Source: Ruminococcus sp.
Lineage (GTDB): Bacteria > Bacillota > Clostridia > Oscillospirales > Ruminococcaceae
Assembly (NCBI GenBank): GCA_017521805.1
Contig: JAFXDK010000078.1
Span: 1 to 35,416 of the forward strand
Length of the DNA: 35,416 nt
Direction: 5' to 3'
Made by a program: the position numbers and the translations under genes. Positions 22,545 through 31,199 of this stretch are shown here, piece by piece; positions within the stretch are counted from its first letter, which is position 1, and each line of letters starts with the position of its first letter. The notes under the pieces are model-generated. The model saw nothing but the letters and a program-made list of their open reading frames with translations, was not told the origin of the DNA and made no database searches.

Positions 22545-23438
22545 CTACCTGTGACGACCGCCGCCGCGACCGCCTCCGCCACCGCCTCCACGACTTCCTC
22601 CACCCGAGGATGTTTCTATTTTTCTCTTTGTGGTGTAAGTGCGGATAAATCTGTCTTCACGGTGAATAAATCTTGTATCTTCCGAGGATACATATACATT
22701 AGGATTAGCAGATGACTTGAATTTATATGCGTGTTTCATTGCAAAGAAATATATCAGAGCCGCTATCAATCCGATAGGCAAAGCAAAGACAAGTGCTTTA
22801 AGACGTGCTTTGAAAGGTTTGTTTCTCGTAATTACAAGTTCATCGTCTTCATAATAGTAATATCTTTCACTATAATCGTCAAAATAATATGATTCCGAGC
22901 CGCTGTACTCCGAAAGCTGACCTAAAAAGCAGCTGATACCGTCTTTTATATCATCGGTGTAATCCGCTGGGTCAAGGTCAGATGAGGGCAGATAATAATA
23001 CACTTCATCAAGTATATCATCAATATGACTTTTGTAGTAAACCATACCCTTGCCGCTTGGAGAGATACAATCGTATGCAGGCTGTTTGCCCGTAAAATCC
23101 ATAAAATAGAATACGCCGTCTGTATCTTCTCCGAAAGTCTGGTCATAGCTGTCATCACTGAAACGCTCAGTCTGTTCATCACCCATATAATACTCAGAGC
23201 CTGCCGCAAGTACGATAATATTCAGTTCAAGCTTTTCGGAAGTTTCCTGAATTTCTTCTGTTATATCTTCCTCTTCCGATTTCGTAAACAAATCGGCATT
23301 ATCTATAAACATGCTCTTACCGGAATCGCCGCTCCAGCCTTCCGCATGGTTTTCCTTTGCGGAGGCAGACATCGGAACAACGGGAAGCGTTAAAATCGTC
23401 ATAAGCAGCGTAACCGCCGCAACAGTAAACTTTTTCAT
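22545..23438 (-). CDS. TPM-domain exported membrane protein
   Basis: A 297-aa protein with a signal peptide (1-27, ending SASA), a TPM domain outside the cell (~40-185, 'FIDNADLFTKSEEEDITEEI'), a membrane helix (~212-232) and a Gly/Arg/Ser-rich tail (GGGSRGGGGGGG...). TPM proteins include Psb27/TLP18.3-like phosphatases and YgcG-type factors; a precise activity cannot be stated. Its ATG overlaps the stop of the zinc-ribbon gene (ATGA) and has no good RBS, so translation is coupled to it. Confidence 0.88.
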   Translation of the reverse strand: MKKFTVAAVTLLMTILTLPVVPMSASAKENHAEGWSGDSGKSMFIDNADLFTKSEEEDITEEIQETSEKLELNIIVLAAGSEYYMGDEQTERFSDDSYDQTFGEDTDGVFYFMDFTGKQPAYDCISPSGKGMVYYKSHIDDILDEVYYYLPSSDLDPADYTDDIKDGISCFLGQLSEYSGSESYYFDDYSERYYYYEDDELVITRNKPFKARLKALVFALPIGLIAALIYFFAMKHAYKFKSSANPNVYVSSEDTRFIHREDRFIRTYTTKRKIETSSGGGSRGGGGGGGRGGGRHR

Positions 23439-24487
23439 ATAAAGAACTGCCCTCCCAGAAATGCAATTACGGCGGCAATAATACCCACAAGAACCGAGAA
23501 AAGCGCCAGCTTTCCCTTATCAAGAGGGGGCGTGCCTGCCAGTTTTCCCGTCTGACCGTTTATTGCAAATTCATACACCTTATCTTTATAACGATAAGTC
23601 ATAAACCACACGGGGAGCATTATGTACTGCCAGTCAGTTCTTTCGATGTTATAGTTCTGATGCTGTACAATAGTAGTTGTATATCCGCTGACACTGCTGT
23701 TAATAACATTTTTTCCTGCCTGTGTAACTCTTTCCTGTATTCTCGGAAATACAGCTGCCTTGTCAACGTCGTATTTATCAGCGAAAAATCCGCTGAAATA
23801 GGACATATCAAAAGGTTTGAGAGCAGTATAATCAAATGGCTCTATAGACTCCATAAGCAAATCTTCAATTTTGCTTTCGCCGTCGGCAGGAACACCCTCG
23901 GCTCTGATTTTTGCTTTTCTTATAACGGAATACTCCTTTGTTTCAGTATAGCGGTAATTGCCTGATGACCAGCTTCTGATTTTTTTACCAAGAGCTTGAT
24001 AGTCAGCATATACATCACAATCAGTTACCCAGAAAGGCACATAAAGTCCTGTCATTTTCTCCAGCTGCTGCTGAGATTTAAAATCGGCAGGAATAAACAT
24101 CTTCTTTCCGCACCAATCCTTGAACATTTTTTCAGCCTCGTCACGCTGAATATGGAATCCGATAATCTTGCTTGGCTTAAAATCCCCCTTAAGCTTTCCT
24201 GCAAGAATTACGGGACTGTGGCAGTAATAGCAGAAAGTGGCTGTTGAATTCTCCTCTGCCATAATTTCCGCGCCGCAGTTTTTGCACTGATAGAGATTCG
24301 TGTGGGATTCAAAATCCTCTTTCTGCTCAGTTTCCTCAGCAGTTTCGGGCTTAACATTGGCATAAATCTCCTTGATTTTGTCCATAGTAAACTCACTGCG
24401 GCAGAAATCGCAGACAAGCTGTTGAGCAGACGGGTCAAAAGTAAGTTCGCCGTCGCAGTTGGGACATTTGTACTGTGAAGCTTCCAA
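23435..24487 (-). CDS. Double zinc-ribbon membrane-anchored protein
   Basis: A 350-aa protein with two N-terminal zinc ribbons (CPNCDG ... CDFCRS and CKNCGA ... CYYCHS), a large central domain with no known fold call, and a C-terminal membrane helix (~325-348). Similar zinc-ribbon proteins are often paired with TPM-domain genes, as here, which suggests a shared membrane-associated role that remains undefined. The start is taken as TTG at 24487 because AAAGGAG lies 8-9 bases upstream; a longer frame from the ATG at 24529 contains that RBS inside it. Confidence 0.82.
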   Translation of the reverse strand: MEASQYKCPNCDGELTFDPSAQQLVCDFCRSEFTMDKIKEIYANVKPETAEETEQKEDFESHTNLYQCKNCGAEIMAEENSTATFCYYCHSPVILAGKLKGDFKPSKIIGFHIQRDEAEKMFKDWCGKKMFIPADFKSQQQLEKMTGLYVPFWVTDCDVYADYQALGKKIRSWSSGNYRYTETKEYSVIRKAKIRAEGVPADGESKIEDLLMESIEPFDYTALKPFDMSYFSGFFADKYDVDKAAVFPRIQERVTQAGKNVINSSVSGYTTTIVQHQNYNIERTDWQYIMLPVWFMTYRYKDKVYEFAINGQTGKLAGTPPLDKGKLALFSVLVGIIAAVIAFLGGQFFI

Positions 24488-24536
24488 AAAAACATCTCCT
24501 TTATCATGTATTGCGATTAATAAAATCACTTCTATT

Positions 24537-24565
24537 ATTTTATCATAAATTCAAAGATTTTGCAA
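24537..24565 (-). promoter_or_regulatory. Promoter of the zinc-ribbon/TPM pair
   Basis: Minus strand TTGCAA (24560-24565), 17-base spacer, TAAAAT (24537-24542). Confidence 0.6.
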
Positions 24566-24613
24566 TAGTAATGTATGAAATTATATGTATTTTTTTGCAA
24601 GCCATTAGATTTA

Positions 24614-25306
24614 TCAGCTGACGGATAATATTTTTTTATTCTGTCGCTTTTCCATTTTACTCCAGCTGATAAAGCCGTAAATATCATTTACAAGAAATGC
24701 CATAAAGCACACAGCTACGGAAATTCCGGATTTATCGTGTTTTGCCGCCATTATCCACATAATTATGAGAACGATATCATTTGCAGAATAGCCTATGGCA
24801 TAATATGGACTTCTGCGGAATGTGAGATATACCGCGATAAAGCTTGTTGAAACGGAAATTGTACTGAAAAACATATTTGCCGTGTGAAAATAATCCAATA
24901 TAAAATAAAATATAACAGTTACTATCCCCGTCAGCACCGCCGCAAAGACATATTCTCCCCTTTTCAGCCGATTTACCGCAACCTCAGCCTTGTTATCCTC
25001 ATAGGGATTTTTCAGCCACGAAATCAAGGCAAGCACCGCCATGGGCATTGTCATTCCGAGATATGTTATCATTTCACCATAGTAAGCAAATCGGTATGAA
25101 ATAAAGCCATAAAACAGGCTAAAAATCACCATAAGCACCTGCCCGAAAGGGTTTCCTTTAGCGTTGAAAATAAGGGACGTAACACCAATCAGCGAGGCAA
25201 TAAGCGTCATATAGTTTACCCTGTCAAATATCAGAAACGCGGCAATTATTGCCGCCATTGAACCGAACCATAATATGAGTTCGGATTTTGTAAAGTATTT
25301 TTTCAT
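24614..25306 (-). CDS. pnuC: PnuC-family nicotinamide riboside/vitamin transporter
   Basis: A 230-aa membrane protein with about seven helices and the PnuC pattern (IASLIGVTSLIFNAKGNPFGQ, SYRFAYYGEM, and DIYGFISWSKMEK near the end). PnuC proteins import an unphosphorylated vitamin that a kinase then traps. No NadR kinase and no riboswitch were seen here, so the substrate is open. The start at 25306 (MKKYFTKSEL) follows AAAGGA; an in-frame extension upstream translates a heptamer-like intergenic repeat and is rejected. Confidence 0.88.
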   Translation of the reverse strand: MKKYFTKSELILWFGSMAAIIAAFLIFDRVNYMTLIASLIGVTSLIFNAKGNPFGQVLMVIFSLFYGFISYRFAYYGEMITYLGMTMPMAVLALISWLKNPYEDNKAEVAVNRLKRGEYVFAAVLTGIVTVIFYFILDYFHTANMFFSTISVSTSFIAVYLTFRRSPYYAIGYSANDIVLIIMWIMAAKHDKSGISVAVCFMAFLVNDIYGFISWSKMEKRQNKKILSVS

Positions 25307-25317
25307 ATATTTTCCTT

Positions 25318-25357
25318 TATAGCCTTTAGCCGTCAGCCTATAGCCATTAGCTCTTGT
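25318..25357. repeat. TAGC-type short repeat tract (copy 1)
   Basis: Degenerate units such as TAGCCTTTAGC and GCCTATAGCCATTAGC in a row. Inverted relatives lie at 25457-25492 and a fragment at 35112-35124. Typical of small intergenic repeats with no coding role. Confidence 0.6.
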
Positions 25358-25373
25358 CAAAGCAAGTAATATT

Positions 25374-25414
25374 AAAAAAGACGGTAGTTCTTCCGTAAAT
25401 AGAAGAAACTACCG
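25374..25414 (-). terminator. Terminator of pckG
   Basis: Stem CGGTAGTT-CTTC (25382-25393) with GAAGAAACTACCG (25402-25414), one bulged base, then T6 on the minus strand. It is ~90 bases past the pckG stop. Confidence 0.85.
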
Positions 25415-25456
25415 CCTTAAAAATTTCGTGATTATATTACCTTACCGTTACCAAAA

Positions 25457-25492
25457 AGCTAAAAGCTAAAGGCTATCGGCTAATAGCTATAC
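25457..25492. repeat. TAGC-type short repeat tract (copy 2, inverted)
   Basis: GCTAAAAGCTAAAGGCT followed by GGCTAATAGCTAT: the reverse complement style of the tract at 25318-25357, so the pckG terminator is bracketed by inverted copies. Confidence 0.6.
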
Positions 25493-25499
25493 TATTCAA

Positions 25500-27314
25500 T
25501 TACTTGTTGAGGTTAGCCTCAATCTTGTCAAGTACAGCGTAGAGCTCAGCAGGGATATTGCCGCCCTTAGCAGCGATATCGTCGTTGTAGTATCTTCTCA
25601 TTTCAGCAATTTCAGCCTTCCAGAGGTCAGAATCTACAGCGAGGAGCTTATCCATAACTTCAGGAGTTACCTCATCCTCGATACCAGCAACATTGATGTC
25701 GCACTTCTTGGGGAGGAATCCGATAGCAGTCTCATCAGCATCAACTGTACCGTCACATCTCTTGATGATCCAGTCGAGAACACGCATATTATCGCCAAAA
25801 CCGGGCCAGAGGAAGTTGCCGTCCTCGTCCTTCTTGAACCAGTTTACGTTGAAGATCTTAGGAGCCTTATCGCCGAGCTTCTCGCCCATTTCGAGCCAGT
25901 GTGCCCAGTAATCGCCTACGTTGTAGCCGATGAAAGGCTTCATAGCCATAGGATCGTGACGGAGTACGCCTACTGCACCTGCAGCTGCTGCTGTTGTCTC
26001 AGAAGATACAGCAGAACCAACGTATGTACCGTGTGTCCAATCGAATGACTGATATACGAGAGGAGTTGTGGATGCACGACGACCGCCGAATACGATAGCA
26101 GAAATCGGAACGCCAGCAGCGCTGTCGAACTCAGGTGAGATGCAGGGGCAGTTTGCAGCAGGAGCTGTGAAACGTGAGTTGGGGTGAGCAAGCTTCTTAC
26201 CCTCAGCTGTCCACTCCTTACCGTTTGTCTTGATTCCTGTCCACTCTGTAGCGTCCTCGGGAGGATTCTTGTCAAGACCTTCCCACCATACTGTATTATC
26301 AGCATTGTTGAGAGCAACGTTTGTGAAGATAGCATTCTTCATTGTGGAAGCAAGAGCATTGTAGTTGGACTTAGCATTTGTTCCGGGAGCAACACCGAAG
26401 AAGCCGTTCTCAGGGTTGATAGCGTAAAGTCTGCCGTCCTCGCCGGGCTTGAGCCATGCGATATCGTCACCTACTGTGAATACCTTGTAGCCGTCCTTGA
26501 GGTATCCCTCGGGAGGAATAAGCATAGCAAGGTTTGTCTTACCGCAAGCAGAGGGGAATGCAGCACAAACGTACTTTGTGTCACCGTCGGGCTTCTGAAC
26601 GCCGAGGATGAGCATATGCTCAGCCATCCAGCCCTCGTTCTTACCCTGGAATGAAGCGATACGGAGAGCGAAGCACTTCTTGGAAAGGATAACGTTTCCG
26701 CCGTATGCAGAGTTGATAGACCAGATTGTATTATCCTCAGGGAACTGAACGATGTATCTCTTTTCAGGGTCAACGTCAGCCTTAGAGTGGAGACATCTTA
26801 CGAAGTCGTTGGAATCGCCGAGCTTATCGAAAGCAGCCTTACCCATTCTTGTCATGATGTTCATATTGAGAACAACGTAGATAGAATCTGTAAGCTCAAC
26901 ACCAACCTTGGAAATAGATGAAGCAACAGGTCCCATAGAATAAGGAATAACGTACATTGTCTGTCCCTTCATTACGCCGTCGTACATAGGAGTAAGCTTA
27001 GCGTACATTTCCTGAGGGTCCATCCAGTTATTTGTAGGGCCGGCGCCCTCCTTTGTCTTTGTACAGATGAAAGTTCTGTCCTCAACACGAGCAACGTCAT
27101 TCTCAGCTGTTCTGTGGTAGAGACATCCGGGAAGCTTCTCCTGATTGAGCCAGTACATCTTGTTGGGATCACCGTCGGGAAGTGAAGTAACCTCCTTTGT
27201 AAGTTCATCGAGCTGCTCCTGAGAACCGTCGATCCATACAACCTTATCAGGCTTGCAGAGAGCGACCATCTCGTCAACCCACTTAAGTACATTTGCATTT
27301 GTAGTCAGTGACAT
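25500..27314 (-). CDS. pckG: Phosphoenolpyruvate carboxykinase (GTP)
   Basis: A 604-aa cytoplasmic enzyme interconverting oxaloacetate and PEP with GTP/GDP. The length and the P-loop region AAFPSACGKTNLAM (~255-268, holding the active-site Cys) mark the GTP class, not the ~530-aa ATP class. In rumen and gut anaerobes it often runs toward oxaloacetate to feed succinate formation. The start ATG at 27314 has AGGAGG upstream; a longer frame to 27374 precedes that RBS. Strong promoter, strong RBS and preferred codons indicate high expression. Confidence 0.96.
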   Translation of the reverse strand: MSLTTNANVLKWVDEMVALCKPDKVVWIDGSQEQLDELTKEVTSLPDGDPNKMYWLNQEKLPGCLYHRTAENDVARVEDRTFICTKTKEGAGPTNNWMDPQEMYAKLTPMYDGVMKGQTMYVIPYSMGPVASSISKVGVELTDSIYVVLNMNIMTRMGKAAFDKLGDSNDFVRCLHSKADVDPEKRYIVQFPEDNTIWSINSAYGGNVILSKKCFALRIASFQGKNEGWMAEHMLILGVQKPDGDTKYVCAAFPSACGKTNLAMLIPPEGYLKDGYKVFTVGDDIAWLKPGEDGRLYAINPENGFFGVAPGTNAKSNYNALASTMKNAIFTNVALNNADNTVWWEGLDKNPPEDATEWTGIKTNGKEWTAEGKKLAHPNSRFTAPAANCPCISPEFDSAAGVPISAIVFGGRRASTTPLVYQSFDWTHGTYVGSAVSSETTAAAAGAVGVLRHDPMAMKPFIGYNVGDYWAHWLEMGEKLGDKAPKIFNVNWFKKDEDGNFLWPGFGDNMRVLDWIIKRCDGTVDADETAIGFLPKKCDINVAGIEDEVTPEVMDKLLAVDSDLWKAEIAEMRRYYNDDIAAKGGNIPAELYAVLDKIEANLNK

Positions 27315-27398
27315 TGTATTATACCTCCTATAATAAAAATCGTTATTCAGTATGAGAATACAACGTATCATCAAAATATACTCGTACCCTCATTTACT

Positions 27399-27427
27399 AT
27401 TATATATTATTTTTGTCAACCTGTCAA
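27399..27427 (-). promoter_or_regulatory. Consensus promoter of pckG
   Basis: Minus strand TTGACA (27422-27427), 17-base spacer, TATAAT (27399-27404). A second TTGACA lies inside the spacer. The leader is ~75 bases. The rest of the gap to 27548 is AT-rich with no gene seen. Confidence 0.88.
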
Positions 27428-27548
27428 TATCTTACAAAAGATTTTTAAAACACAACGCGATTTTTTCAGATTTAACGTCATTATGCACAATTTATGTCGT
27501 TTTTTGTTGTCTAAAAGATAGATTTTTTCAATTTCTTCCTTTTTGTTA

Positions 27549-27577
27549 TTGAATCATACGGGTAATTGTGGTATAAT
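27549..27577 (+). promoter_or_regulatory. Promoter of the cytidylate-kinase-like gene
   Basis: TTGAAT (27549-27554), 17-base spacer, TATAAT (27572-27577) with extended -10 TGG. Confidence 0.78.
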
Positions 27578-27625
27578 ATCATTTACCATAAGAATCAAAA
27601 TTTTTAGGAAAGCGAGGAATATACA

Positions 27626-28240
27626 TTGAAAAAACCAATTATAACAATTGAACGCCAATACGGCAGCGGAGGAAGCGTTATCGGAAAGTTAGTTGCCGAA
27701 AAACTGGGCATAAACTGCTACAATAGACAAATCCTCGATATGACCGCAGAGAGATGCGGATTTGATAAGGAACAGATTGAAAACGCAGAGGAAACTGTAC
27801 CTACAAGCTTTCTTTATTCCCTGCTTATGACTGCAAATCCCACTCGTTCACTGGAGGACAACCTGCCCCTTTCTGATAAGGTTTTCATTATGGAAAGCCG
27901 TATAATCAACGAAATCGCTGACAAGGAAGAAAGCTTTGTCCTTGTAGGAAGATGCGGAAACTATGTCCTTGAAGAAAGAGGCTGTTTCAGCGTATTCATC
28001 TATGCGCCGCAGGATTTCCGCATTAAACGCGCAGTTGAGGAATACGGCATAAAGGAAAATAAAGCGGAAAGCTATATGAAAAAGACCGATAAGCGCCGCG
28101 AGACCTTTTTCAGCGTAAATACGGGTAAAAACTGGCTTGATAAAGACATTTACTGCCTATGCCTCAACAGTGAGCTGGGCGATGAGCTTTGTGCAGAGCT
28201 GATTGTTCAGGCTTATAAGGCATATAACAGCGATAAATAA
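27626..28240 (+). CDS. Cytidylate kinase-like family protein
   Basis: A 204-aa P-loop protein starting KKPIITIERQYGSGGSVIGKLVAEKLG, where GSGG-x-x-x-G is the variant phosphate loop of the cytidylate-kinase-like family common in Clostridia. The tail RRETFFSVNTGKNWLDKDIYCLCLNS is also typical. It is probably a nucleotide or small-molecule kinase; the true CMP kinase (Cmk) is a different protein, so substrate is unknown. Start codon TTG at 27626 with GCGAGGA upstream; no nearby ATG fits. Confidence 0.88.
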   Translation: MKKPIITIERQYGSGGSVIGKLVAEKLGINCYNRQILDMTAERCGFDKEQIENAEETVPTSFLYSLLMTANPTRSLEDNLPLSDKVFIMESRIINEIADKEESFVLVGRCGNYVLEERGCFSVFIYAPQDFRIKRAVEEYGIKENKAESYMKKTDKRRETFFSVNTGKNWLDKDIYCLCLNSELGDELCAELIVQAYKAYNSDK

Positions 28241-28247
28241 CACTTCA

Positions 28248-28275
28248 ACCCCATGGAAACTCCGTGGGGTTTTTG
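28248..28275 (+). terminator. Terminator after the cytidylate-kinase-like gene
   Basis: Stem ACCCCATGG (28248-28256) with CCGTGGGGT (28262-28270), one G-T pair, then a T-run. Confidence 0.88.
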
Positions 28276-28407
28276 TTTATATCGCACAAATTTAGTATAT
28301 ACTAACTGTTCATTCCTACGAAATTGAAATTTTTTTCGTCTTTTTCGCCCTTTAAATACACTGTAATATAGAACGTTAAAAAGCGTTACCGAAAAGGAGG
28401 AAATCAC

Positions 28408-30498
28408 ATGAAAAAATTAATTGCATTTTTAACAACCCTTATCACCCTTTGCGGTGTGTCATGCAGTGAGAAGCCAACAAGCAGTAATTCACGAGTTATC
28501 AACAAGGAGCAGGTGCAGATTGTGGACAATTCACGGATTTACAAGAAAACAGAGTTACCATTCCCCGACGAATTACAGGGAATAAGCAACATTTTCTACA
28601 ACGAAAAATCAGGAAGTATCCACATAATCGGCAACGATTCAGAGGGAAATGAAAAAGCCTGCATAACCGACAGCGATTTTTCAATGTACAGTTATGCCGA
28701 CCTCAAATTAAAAATGGATTACTCTAAAAATGAAAGCGTAGCTTTTGCGGTTTCAGAGGATAATATTTTTGCTGTAATTTCAACTGCCGTACAAGCGGAG
28801 AAAAACGAAGAAATTTCATTTACCTACAGACTAAAAACCTACGATAACAGTGGAAATGAGCTTTCCGTATCTGATTTTACAATTGACGACAGCTTGCTTT
28901 CGGAATGTCTTTACAAGGGCATCAGAAGTATACGTTATGCAGGCGAAAACAGGCTGATTTTAGACATTGACAGCATTTTTCTTCTCATTGATACAGAGGG
29001 CAATGTAATTGAAACTCTTACCGAAGAAACAGTCAATGATTATACTGAATCCGCAAACGGCTATATTCGTCATTATGTCGAGAACAACGGTTATTACGGC
29101 ATAAAATCGGACAAAATAACGGAAAAGCTGATTGATTTCACCGATTCGGGATTAAGCGGAATTAGCGCCATTTCTCCCATAGCAAACGGGGATTTCGTCT
29201 GCTATATGGACAGAAAGCTATACAGGCTTTCGGAACGTGATATTGCGGAATATAGCCAAATTCAAACGATTACCCTTGCAGCAGCATCTAAAATTGACGA
29301 AATTCAGCCTATGATTGCGGATTTCAACGCAGAGAGCAATTTGTATCAGATTGATTTAAAAAATTACCTCGACGGCTATGAATACAGCGCTGAGGGAGTT
29401 GAAAACGCTGTGAACGACCTTGAAATGGACATTATATCGGGAAAGATACCCGATATGGTATACCTTGACACAAACGAAATTGAAAAGCTTTCCTCAAAGG
29501 GTGCTTTTGCGGATTTATACGAATTCATGGACAGCGACAGCAAGTACAGCCGTGATGCGTTTCTGCCGAATTATCTTGAAGCCGCAGAGACAAACGGGCA
29601 TATTTACTCCGTTGCACCAACATTTATGATAAAAACAATTGCCGCCAAAACTAAGCATACCGACATTCAGAACTGGAATTTCGAGGAATTTAAGAATGTT
29701 TATAATTCAAAATCCGCAGATATGACGCTTTTTGAAAGTGCCAACAACAGAATTGCTGTTTTCGGTTTCTTATCCGACGATTGCAACGATTTTGTTGATT
29801 ACGGCACTCACACCTGTTCTTTTAATTCGCAAGATTTCATAAATATACTTGAATTTTCCGCAGAATTCCCAAGCGTTGAAGAATATTCATGGGAAACAAC
29901 CTCATGCCGCAATGATACGGCATTGATTTCAACTCTGTATATTAAATCTTTCAGGGATATAAACGTCCAAAACCAGAGCATTTTTGGAGATGATATTACT
30001 TTTGTGGGATTCCCCTCGGAAAACAGAAACGGTTCAGTTATGACACTTTCAAACCAGTTTGCAATAATGGAGGATTCTCCGGCAAAAGACGGCGCATGGA
30101 GCTTTATCCGCACATTTTTCAGAGATGACAGATATTATGGGAACATCAATGGTATTCCCATAACAGAAAAGGGATTTGAAATCGCAATGGAAGAAGCCCT
30201 TGAACCGCCGTATTACATCGACGGTGAAAGCAATCAGAAAGTTCCTATGAAAGAAACAGGCTATAATTTTACAAATGGCTCAGAAACAGAAATAACCCCT
30301 ATGACAGAGACTGAACAGGCGAAATATGAAGCATTTGTCCGCAGTATCACAAGGGCAGTTTCAGGACATTACGATAACAGTATCAACAGCATTGTAAGCG
30401 AGGAAACATCACGCTATTTTGCAGGTGCTTGCTCCGCCGAGGAATGTGCCGAAGCTATACAGAACAGAGTTTCAATAATGTTAAGCGAACAGAGTTAA
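28408..30498 (+). CDS. Lipoprotein with C-terminal extracellular solute-binding-like domain
   Basis: A 696-aa exported protein. The signal peptide MKKLIAFLTTLITLCGVSC ends in a loose lipobox (Cys19). Residues ~35-285 are beta-rich with repeated 'x-D-x-x-GN' turns, like an incomplete beta-propeller, but I cannot assign a family. From ~285 on it resembles extracellular solute-binding proteins (AAASKIDEIQPMIADFNAES, later IPDMVYLDTNEIEKLSSKGAFADLYEFMD). No ABC permease or ATPase gene is adjacent, so it is an orphan binding or sensing lipoprotein. RBS AAGGAGG. A 12-base palindrome TAGTATATACTA (28293-28304) lies in the upstream gap. Confidence 0.82.
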   Translation: MKKLIAFLTTLITLCGVSCSEKPTSSNSRVINKEQVQIVDNSRIYKKTELPFPDELQGISNIFYNEKSGSIHIIGNDSEGNEKACITDSDFSMYSYADLKLKMDYSKNESVAFAVSEDNIFAVISTAVQAEKNEEISFTYRLKTYDNSGNELSVSDFTIDDSLLSECLYKGIRSIRYAGENRLILDIDSIFLLIDTEGNVIETLTEETVNDYTESANGYIRHYVENNGYYGIKSDKITEKLIDFTDSGLSGISAISPIANGDFVCYMDRKLYRLSERDIAEYSQIQTITLAAASKIDEIQPMIADFNAESNLYQIDLKNYLDGYEYSAEGVENAVNDLEMDIISGKIPDMVYLDTNEIEKLSSKGAFADLYEFMDSDSKYSRDAFLPNYLEAAETNGHIYSVAPTFMIKTIAAKTKHTDIQNWNFEEFKNVYNSKSADMTLFESANNRIAVFGFLSDDCNDFVDYGTHTCSFNSQDFINILEFSAEFPSVEEYSWETTSCRNDTALISTLYIKSFRDINVQNQSIFGDDITFVGFPSENRNGSVMTLSNQFAIMEDSPAKDGAWSFIRTFFRDDRYYGNINGIPITEKGFEIAMEEALEPPYYIDGESNQKVPMKETGYNFTNGSETEITPMTETEQAKYEAFVRSITRAVSGHYDNSINSIVSEETSRYFAGACSAEECAEAIQNRVSIMLSEQS

Positions 30499-30520
30499 AA
30501 AAAGCGGAGAAACTCTCCGC
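30497..30520 (-). terminator. Terminator of the aim24-walJ-rlmH operon
   Basis: Perfect 7-bp stem GCGGAGA (30504-30510) with TCTCCGC (30514-30520), followed on the minus strand by T7. It overlaps the end of the convergent lipoprotein gene. Confidence 0.82.
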
Positions 30521-30522
30521 CA

Positions 30523-30658
30523 CAGTCTGTAGAAAAAGTCGTTATTTCAATGCGGACCGCCAAAGGCGGCCCCTACGAATCGGCTATTTTGAGTCATTTC
30601 GTGTAGGGGCGGATATTATCCGCCCGCAATTTCGGTACGAAATTCAGGTTTTTCGACA
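30523..30658. repeat. MITE-like repeat, copy A (~136 bp)
   Basis: Nearly the same sequence recurs at 32886-33020. Ends form an imperfect inverted repeat (TGTAGAAAAA / TTTTTCGACA). Inside are hairpins CCGCC-AAA-GGCGG, CCCCTACGAA...TTCGTGTAGGGG, GGCGGAT-ATT-ATCCGCC and AATTTCG-GTA-CGAAATT. No coding capacity; probably a non-autonomous mobile repeat. Confidence 0.8.
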
Positions 30659-30689
30659 CTCTCAGGCAGAGGAAATACCTCCGCCCACA

Positions 30690-30726
30690 AAATTAATTAC
30701 GCATTACGCATTACGAATTACGCATT
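30690..30726. repeat. ATTACGC heptamer tract
   Basis: Four units of ATTACGC/ATTACGA in a row, running up to the stop codon of rlmH. Confidence 0.7.
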
Positions 30727-31198
30727 ATTTATGGTATTTTCCACCCTCCGCAATCTGAAACGCGCGGTATATCTGCTCTAAAAGCATAACACGGGCAAGC
30801 TGATGAGGAAATGTCATTTTAGACATAGAAAGCTTTAGTGTGCCCATTTGCTTGATTTCATCATCAAGCCCGAAAGAACTGCCGATTATGAAAGTCACAG
30901 TACCCATACCATTCACACCTGCGGAGGTAATTTTCTCCGAAAGTTCGGGACTGCTGAGCTGTTTACCCTCTATGCACATAGGAGCAATCATACCCTTTGC
31001 ATATTTTTTTATAGCCGCCGCCTCTTTTTTCAGAGCCGCGGCGATTTCTTTTTCCGAGGGTTTGTCGCTTAAACGACACTCATCAAGCTCATGCAGTTCA
31101 AATGTGCAGTACCGTCCAAGCCGCTTTATGTATTCAGCGCAGGCTGAACGGAGATAATCCTCTTTAAGCTTGCCAATAACAATAAGATTAATATTCAT
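30725..31198 (-). CDS. rlmH: 23S rRNA (pseudouridine1915-N3)-methyltransferase RlmH
   Basis: A 157-aa SPOUT methyltransferase modifying helix 69 of 23S rRNA. It begins MNINLIVIGKLKEDYL and shows FIIGSSFGLDDEI and the C-terminal knot motif LLEQIYRAFQIAEGGKYHK, the classic RlmH ending. Its ATG is one base after the stop of walJ (TAG-T-ATG) with little RBS of its own, so it is coupled. Confidence 0.97.
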   Translation of the reverse strand: MNINLIVIGKLKEDYLRSACAEYIKRLGRYCTFELHELDECRLSDKPSEKEIAAALKKEAAAIKKYAKGMIAPMCIEGKQLSSPELSEKITSAGVNGMGTVTFIIGSSFGLDDEIKQMGTLKLSMSKMTFPHQLARVMLLEQIYRAFQIAEGGKYHK

Positions 31199-31199
31199 A

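Noticed and set aside
25307-25360. N-terminal extension of PnuC
   Set aside because: The added residues are a translated TAGC-type intergenic repeat, and AAAGGA precedes the ATG at 25306.
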